From Hordeum vulgare subsp. vulgare (Eukaryota; Streptophyta; Magnoliopsida; Poales; Poaceae): DNA of 64,000 bases. The notes beneath the pieces were generated by a model, which worked only from the letters and a program-made list of their open reading frames with translations, made no database searches and was not told the DNA's origin. The DNA is taken from contig NC_058522.1 of NCBI RefSeq assembly GCF_904849725.1, forward strand, positions 438,617,529 to 438,681,528. The letters run 5' to 3'. This document shows, piece after piece, positions 58,643-64,000 of this stretch (position 1 is the first letter of the stretch; every line of letters begins with the position of its first letter). Position numbers and translations under genes: made by a program.

Positions 58643-60024
58643 TGTAAGTGCATCTAGTGCCCCTTAGTGATTTTGGTGGTTTGAAGACTTATAGGTTAAG
58701 TATCTAATGTGTTTGTGAGTGTACACATGGTCTATAAGTCATTGAGGAGTTTGAGATATTTGAAGAATATCGACCCCTAAAAATATATGTCTTCAGTTGG
58801 AGAAATTGGTCTGAAGCTAAAGAAATGAATCGCGAGGAATCTGCGATGAAATTGATATTCCTCATGAAGATACTGATATTGAGGAATCCGGTGTGTCGTG
58901 AAGAAAATCACTCTGAAGAATTTGAAGCATGAAGATTTACACTTTCTGTTTTATTTTCTTCGCATTTGAGTAATAGGAACACCGTACTGTTAAAGGGGGT
59001 CGAAGTTACACTTTGGAATGAATTTCCTCATGATGCTCAACCCAAGCCTAATCCTACCAAAAGCCTGAAGTGAGGAATACGAGTGACATGAGGACTCTCA
59101 CAGTTGAGGGTTCCGACCGTTTCGATAGCCACGCCAGGTCATTGGTCTTATCCACTCCAACAGTCATATTATTTAAGGGCATTAGTGTCAAATCATGTCG
59201 GGATGCTCCCAGGCTAAAAATAGCCACCCCCACAACCATTAGCTGGTTGGCTGCTCCGTTAGAAACTGACACTTGTCATAAGAGCAACCCAATTCCTCAG
59301 AATCTCCGAGAGTAATTCATCAGTGAGGAAATACCCCATACACCGAAACCACAAACCAAACCTAGTGATTGAGCATCACTGAAGAAGTTGTTCTTGTGTG
59401 GGACTGAAGCCTTTTACCTTTGAGGACTGTGCATCCTCCAGACGTTTAGGCGTCATGGTCTAGAGCTTTCCAACAGTCAATTGTGGATCGCGGGGTGACC
59501 AAGTTTGTGAGGGTTTGGAAGTCTGCCCTGAAGAATTACCATGAGTGTTGGGCGAGGACTGCGTGTCCTTAGCTCAAGGAGAATACGGTAGGGACTGTGT
59601 GTCCTTCGGTTTCAATACCAAGCCGCTCCAAACCAGATGTACGACTGTCACAGCAGTTGGAACTGGGTCATCAACGACTGTCTTCACTGAGAAACGGGTT
59701 CTAATTCCTCAACTCCTTACTTTTCTCGTATTATGTGTTGATGACTTTCACTGCGACTGTTTGAAGAATTTGCTGAAGACTTTCTCTGAATTTCCTCAAC
59801 CCCAAATTGTTCACGTCAGTTAATCCTCATCTGTATTCTGCATGCCTGCTCACAGTGCAATCTGTTTTCACATTCTTCACTCTAAAAAACTGCTGTTGTG
59901 AAACTTTGCACTTCTGATCCTTTACTGTTTCCGCTGTAAGTTAGTCATCAGTGAGGAATTTCCTCAGTGATGAAATTCTAAAAATCTCCTATTCACCCCC
60001 TCTAGTCGATATAACGCACTTTCA
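58643..60024 (+). repeat. 5' LTR of the Copia element, 1382 bp
   Basis: Begins TGTAAGTG and ends TTTCA, directly before the primer-binding site at 60026. Frequent GAGGAAT/ATTCCTCA words are scattered through it and the internal region. Confidence 0.88.
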
Positions 60025-60090
60025 ATTGGTATTAGAGCAAGGTACTCCCTTGTTCTGTGTGATTTTGGTTTAACCACCTGGAGTTTTAGT
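58681..60090. other. Copia LTR and leader, no host gene
   Basis: Frames inside the LTR (for example 59545-59823) have no domain and are not considered genes. 60025-60091 is the short leader between LTR and gag. Confidence 0.6.
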
Positions 60091-60091
60091 T

Positions 60092-62242
60092 ATGTCGACT
60101 GCATGCATGTTTAAGGTGACTACATCATGTCCTACCTTCGAAGGAAAGAACTTTCCCTTCTGGAAGAACAAAATGCAAATGCATCTACAAGCTATTGATA
60201 ATGATCTCTGGTATATTGTGGAACATGGCGTCCCCATCATCTCTGCTAGTGTCTCTGCTGCTGATGTGAAGAAATTCAAGCAACTCGATTCTCAAGCAAA
60301 GAATATCATCTGTGGCCATCTGAGCCCAGGCCAGTTTGGAAGAGTAAGTGCTTTGGGCTCTACAACACTGATCTGGGAGAGACTTTGCAAAGTAAATGAA
60401 GGAGTATCAACCCAGCGTGACTCTCGTGTTGATATTCTTCGCAATCTCTTCAATCGCTTCAAGAGACATGACAATGAAAGCTGCCAAGACACCTTTGATC
60501 GCCTCACTGACATATCAAATGAACTGCAAGCACTGGGAGCTCGAGACATCACTGATCACGAAGTCGTGAAGAAACTGCTCAGATCTTTGGATTCGTCATT
60601 TGATACTTTAGTTCTGATGATTCAAGAAAGACTAGACTACAAGATTCTTGATCCAGCTGATATACTTGAAAGGCTAAATACTCATGAATTCCAGCTAGAA
60701 GAAAAGAAAGATCTATATGGACCAAGCTATTCCAGACCACGTGCACTGAAGGCTAGAGCAATTTCCTCATCTGAAGAAGAAGACACAGATGACATCATTG
60801 GTGACCCTGAAGAATTTGGACAGGAGCTTGCAATGCTCTTGTGGAAATTCCAGAGATTTACACGACGTGGCCGTTTCGGTAAATCTTCAAGAAGAGACAT
60901 GAGGAAATCAGAATCTTCATCTGAGGACTACAAGAAACGAACCTGCCACAAGTGCAAGAAATCAGGTCATTACATTGCTGATTGTCCCCGTTGGGGAAAG
61001 GAATCAAAGAAGAAGAAATACAAGGATGACAGTTCTGATGACTCGAAGAAGAAGAAATCTTCAAAATCCTCATCTTCAAAGCCCTCATCACACAAGAAGA
61101 CTAGTTTCAGAAAGGCTCGGGCACTTATTGGCAAGGAAATGGACTCCGAGGCAGAATCAGAGGAATGTGATGAAGAAGAAGGTTCTGATGAAGACTCAAA
61201 ATCCGGACATGCTAGTCTTGCACTGGCAACCACTTTCGTCAGCAAGTCAATCTTCAATCTTGAAGAAAATGATTGCACCATCCATACTGATGACTATGCT
61301 GATGACTTCGCTCCAACCTATTGCTTCATGGCAAAAGGTTCAAAGGTACCAAATAATGCCTCCTCCTCTGATTCGAGTGACTATGAACCTGATGATTATA
61401 AGAAACCCAGTTACAGTAAACTTGCTATCATTGCCACTAAACAACAAACTGCTCTGGAAAAGCTTCAGAAACTTCTAGATAAAAGTGATGATCTGTTGAA
61501 TGATGAAATGAACCTTACCCAAATCCTCACTAAAGATGTGAAAAGTCTTCAGTCTAGATTTGATAATCTTCAGGATCGTTATGATACACTCCTCACTGAT
61601 CATGAGAAGCTTTCCTATGAATTTCTTCAAAGGAAGCTTGATCTTGAGAAGCTGAGGATGTCTCATGATGATCTTAATATGGAAAATGATTCATTACTAG
61701 CTCAACAGATCAGCGCTGGTCAAGTTGAAATCATTCCTCCATGTCTTAAATGCATTGAACGCGAAACTGCTAATTCCTCACCTGAATCATCAAATGCTAC
61801 TATTGCTACAAATTCTTCAACTGCACCTGTTGTGTCTATTTCCTCACTTGAGGAAAACACAAATGTTACTGATGAAAATGCAGGGTTGAAGGAGTTGTAC
61901 GCGACAGGCATATACAAAAGCCTCAAAGGACATCAAACCCTTTGTGATGTGCTCAAAAAGCAGATCTTGAACAGGAACCCGAGGAAAGAAGGAATTGCCT
62001 TTGAGAGGAAATTAAATGCTGATGGATCTTATTGGAAACCTAAGAAGTATCCCAAAACCTCATGGGTTGCTGCTACTGGGCCTCCTTTTGATCCATCTAA
62101 TCTAAATGGCTTTTCATGTGAATTATCCTATTCCTCAGATGAGTCATTTGACTCCAACTATAAACTGTTCAAAAATCAATCTGGTGAAGTATTTGCTCGA
62201 TATGTTGGAACTAACTGCAGGAATGGCCCTCCCCTGAGGTAA
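60092..62242 (+). CDS. Copia gag polyprotein (UBN2-type) with zinc knuckle
   Basis: An uninterrupted 716-codon frame. Residues about 10-210 form the UBN2/gag domain (FEGKNFPFWKNKMQMHLQAI near the start; then WERLCKVNEGV). A CCHC zinc knuckle, CHKCKKSGHYIADC, lies near residue 288 and would bind RNA. Lys/Ser-rich and acidic stretches and a coiled-coil-like region (residues about 450-550) follow. The long gag with this C-terminal extension is typical of SIRE-type Copia elements. The frame ends at TAA just before IWVPKSCLENL, which continues in the same frame; the stop separates gag from the rest of the polyprotein, naturally or by mutation. Confidence 0.9.
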   Translation: MSTACMFKVTTSCPTFEGKNFPFWKNKMQMHLQAIDNDLWYIVEHGVPIISASVSAADVKKFKQLDSQAKNIICGHLSPGQFGRVSALGSTTLIWERLCKVNEGVSTQRDSRVDILRNLFNRFKRHDNESCQDTFDRLTDISNELQALGARDITDHEVVKKLLRSLDSSFDTLVLMIQERLDYKILDPADILERLNTHEFQLEEKKDLYGPSYSRPRALKARAISSSEEEDTDDIIGDPEEFGQELAMLLWKFQRFTRRGRFGKSSRRDMRKSESSSEDYKKRTCHKCKKSGHYIADCPRWGKESKKKKYKDDSSDDSKKKKSSKSSSSKPSSHKKTSFRKARALIGKEMDSEAESEECDEEEGSDEDSKSGHASLALATTFVSKSIFNLEENDCTIHTDDYADDFAPTYCFMAKGSKVPNNASSSDSSDYEPDDYKKPSYSKLAIIATKQQTALEKLQKLLDKSDDLLNDEMNLTQILTKDVKSLQSRFDNLQDRYDTLLTDHEKLSYEFLQRKLDLEKLRMSHDDLNMENDSLLAQQISAGQVEIIPPCLKCIERETANSSPESSNATIATNSSTAPVVSISSLEENTNVTDENAGLKELYATGIYKSLKGHQTLCDVLKKQILNRNPRKEGIAFERKLNADGSYWKPKKYPKTSWVAATGPPFDPSNLNGFSCELSYSSDESFDSNYKLFKNQSGEVFARYVGTNCRNGPPLR

Positions 62243-64000
62243 ATCTGGGTTCCCAAAAGCTGTCTTGAAAATCTTCAGGTGAATGTCCTCATGACACCAC
62301 CACTGAAGAATCTGAACCCCAGATCAAATTCCTCAGGAGGACCAAAGTCTTCAAGAGGATCAAAGTCCTCAACTGGTCAAAACTATGCTCGTACCCGTGC
62401 TAATGCATCTAACATGCAGGGAAACTACAAGGAATATGAATATGAGTGTTACTCCTCAAATCATTATGTTCATAAATCCTCAAACTAGTTCTCTGCATAT
62501 TCATATGAGTACTTTAACCCCCCCCTACTGTTAAGAGAAGTGCATTGGCTTCAATGCCACCTTTCTCATATGGTGCTCACAGGATGATGAATGCTTTGCC
62601 ACCCCTTCAGATGTGGGTGGTGAAGAAATCGAACTAATCACTACTGCAAGTCAGGTCTCCAGATGAAAATCATCATCTGAAGAATTTGCTGGAGACCTGA
62701 GGAAATGCTTGATAGGACACAAGCTAATGATTGATGAAATAGAAATATTTCACACATCCTTATATTTTTGCTATGATGAAATTATTATCTGACGAAATCA
62801 ATATCATATTCTTCAAATCTGAAGCATATGAGATGGTAAGCTGTACTAATTCATCTGCAGGATGACAAACCCAAGAATACTGAGTGGGTTCTCGATAGTG
62901 GCTGCACACATCACATGACTAGTGATAAAAGCTTACTGATGAATATGCCACTAACTCCATCACCTCTAAAGCAAATCACATATGCTGACAAAGGTAAAAG
63001 CAAGGTATTGGGACTTGGCAAAGTGGCTATTTCCAAGGATAGGCATATGGACAAAGTGATGCTTGTTGAATCCCTTGGTTTTAACCTAATGTCTGTCTCG
63101 ATGCTTTGTGATCTTGATATGATTGATATAGATGTGTAGTCATCATGGAATCTGACAGATCCAAAGTCTTCGAAGGTGTAAGAAGAGGGGATTTGTACAT
63201 TGTTGATTTCTCTACAGGACCTCGACCAGCCACTTGCTTACTAGCAAAAACCTCAGAAGGATGGTTGTGGCACCGAAGACTAGGTCATGCAGGCATGAGG
63301 AATTTGCACACGCTCGCGAAGAAGAAGCATGTCATCGGCATCGAATCAGTCAAATTCCTCAAGGATCATCTCTGCGGTGCTTGTGAATCTAGGAAAATGA
63401 CCAGATCCAAGCATCACTCGAAGACTATCATGACCACTACACGTCCATTTGAATTGCTTCATATGGATCTATTTGGACCTACTCACTATGCCACACTAAC
63501 CAATGCAGCATCTTTATATGGCTTCGTCATAGTTGATGATTATTCCAGATATACTTGGGTGCATATCATAGTGTATAAAACTGAAGTGCAGGAAATCTTC
63601 AAACGATTTTCTTCAAGGGCCTCGACGAACTTTGGCATCAAGATCAAACATATCAGGAGTGATAATGGAACCGAGTTGAAAAACACTGGTCTTGATGATT
63701 ATCTTGATGAACTTGGTATTACTCACGAATTATCTGCTCCTTATACTCCTCAGCAGAATGGTGTCGTCGAAAGGAAGAACATGACTCTGGTTGAAATGGC
63801 AAGAACTATGCTTGAAGAATATCAGACTCCTCGTAGCTTTTGGCCTGAAGGAATCAACACTGCATGCCATATCATCAACAGGGTATATCTTCACAAATTC
63901 CTCAAGAAAACCTCATATGAACTTCTCACTGACAAGAAACCCAATGTAAGTTATTTCAAAGTCTTCGGTGCAAAATGCTGGATTAGAGATCCTCACCATA
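62243..64000 (+). pseudogene. Copia pol, 5' part (protease and integrase), with stops and a frameshift
   Basis: In the gag frame, sequence continues as IWVPKSCLENLQVNVLMTPP, with a stop at 62486 and others before 62870. The aspartic protease has its DSG active site in TEWVLDSGCTHHMTSDKS (about 62875-62930). At 63137 the frame stops (DMIDIDV); the next domain is in another frame, suggesting a small deletion. It runs open from about 63140 to the edge: GAG-pre-integrase (WHRRLGHAGMRNLHTLA, then CGACESRK) and the integrase core with Asp in HMDLFGPT, Asp in IRSDNGTE and Glu in QQNGVVERKN, the DDE triad. Intact pol would process, copy and insert the element. Confidence 0.9.

Larger units (their letters stand above)
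58643..64000 (+). mobile_element. Copia retrotransposon, SIRE/Maximus-like, running off the window
   Basis: The 5' LTR, TGTAAGTGCATCTAGTGCCC to CGCACTTTCA, is followed by an initiator-tRNA-Met primer-binding site (TTGGTATTAGAGCAAGG). Gag, protease and integrase follow in the Copia order. Reverse transcriptase, RNase H and the 3' LTR lie beyond base 64000. Several stops and a frameshift indicate an inactive copy. Confidence 0.93.

Noticed and set aside
1..64000. CRISPR arrays, bacterial operons or riboswitches
   Set aside because: The sequence is plant nuclear DNA with spliceosomal introns and plant transposons; no regularly spaced short repeats of CRISPR type were seen.

Overview
The window looks like nuclear DNA of a grass, most likely a Triticeae species (wheat, Aegilops or barley relative). 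Reasons: GC-rich monocot-style exons, many short Stowaway and Tourist MITEs, a SIRE/Maximus-type Copia element, an L1-type LINE, and an LTR element whose ends begin TGATACGTCTCC, as in many Triticeae repeats. All calls were made by eye; no database search was run.

Layout. 1-11.6 kb is gene-poor: an (AT)n microsatellite, MITEs, two retroposon copies, and a rearranged fragment of a GOST/lung-seven-transmembrane gene lying between short inverted repeats. 11.8-12.9 kb holds an intact-looking R2R3-MYB gene (subgroup-14/RAX-MYB36 type). 13.5-39.3 kb is a tandem cluster of three glutamate receptor-like (GLR) genes, all on the minus strand. Copies A (13.5-20.5 kb) and C (32.3-39.3 kb) are close paralogues with the same four-exon structure; copy B (23.7-31.7 kb) is more divergent and has three coding exons. 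A carries a 5-nt frameshifting deletion and a shortened tail, so it is probably a pseudogene. B and C are open throughout.

The GLR introns and spacers are full of insertions: a retroposon with a 15-bp target duplication in A; a truncated FAR1-like gene between 190-bp direct repeats, between A and B; a LINE fragment followed by a WRN-like 3'-5' exonuclease gene, antisense inside the 5-kb intron of B; and a small non-autonomous LTR element with an ATGGT target duplication in intron 2 of C.

40.6-46.3 kb is a nearly full-length LINE with an 18-bp target-site duplication, inserted at the edge of a Stowaway MITE. 47.4-49.3 kb is an AXR4-like gene (ER-anchored, alpha/beta-hydrolase-like auxin-response protein) on the minus strand. 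51.7-58.3 kb is a complete but non-coding LTR retrotransposon (TSD ATGAT). From 58.6 kb to the window end is the 5' part of a Maximus/SIRE-like Copia element (LTR, gag, protease, integrase; reverse transcriptase lies outside).

The host genes probably still working are the MYB factor, GLR-B, GLR-C and AXR4, with the nested exonuclease as a possible fifth. They do not form a pathway; the GLRs are related by local duplication.
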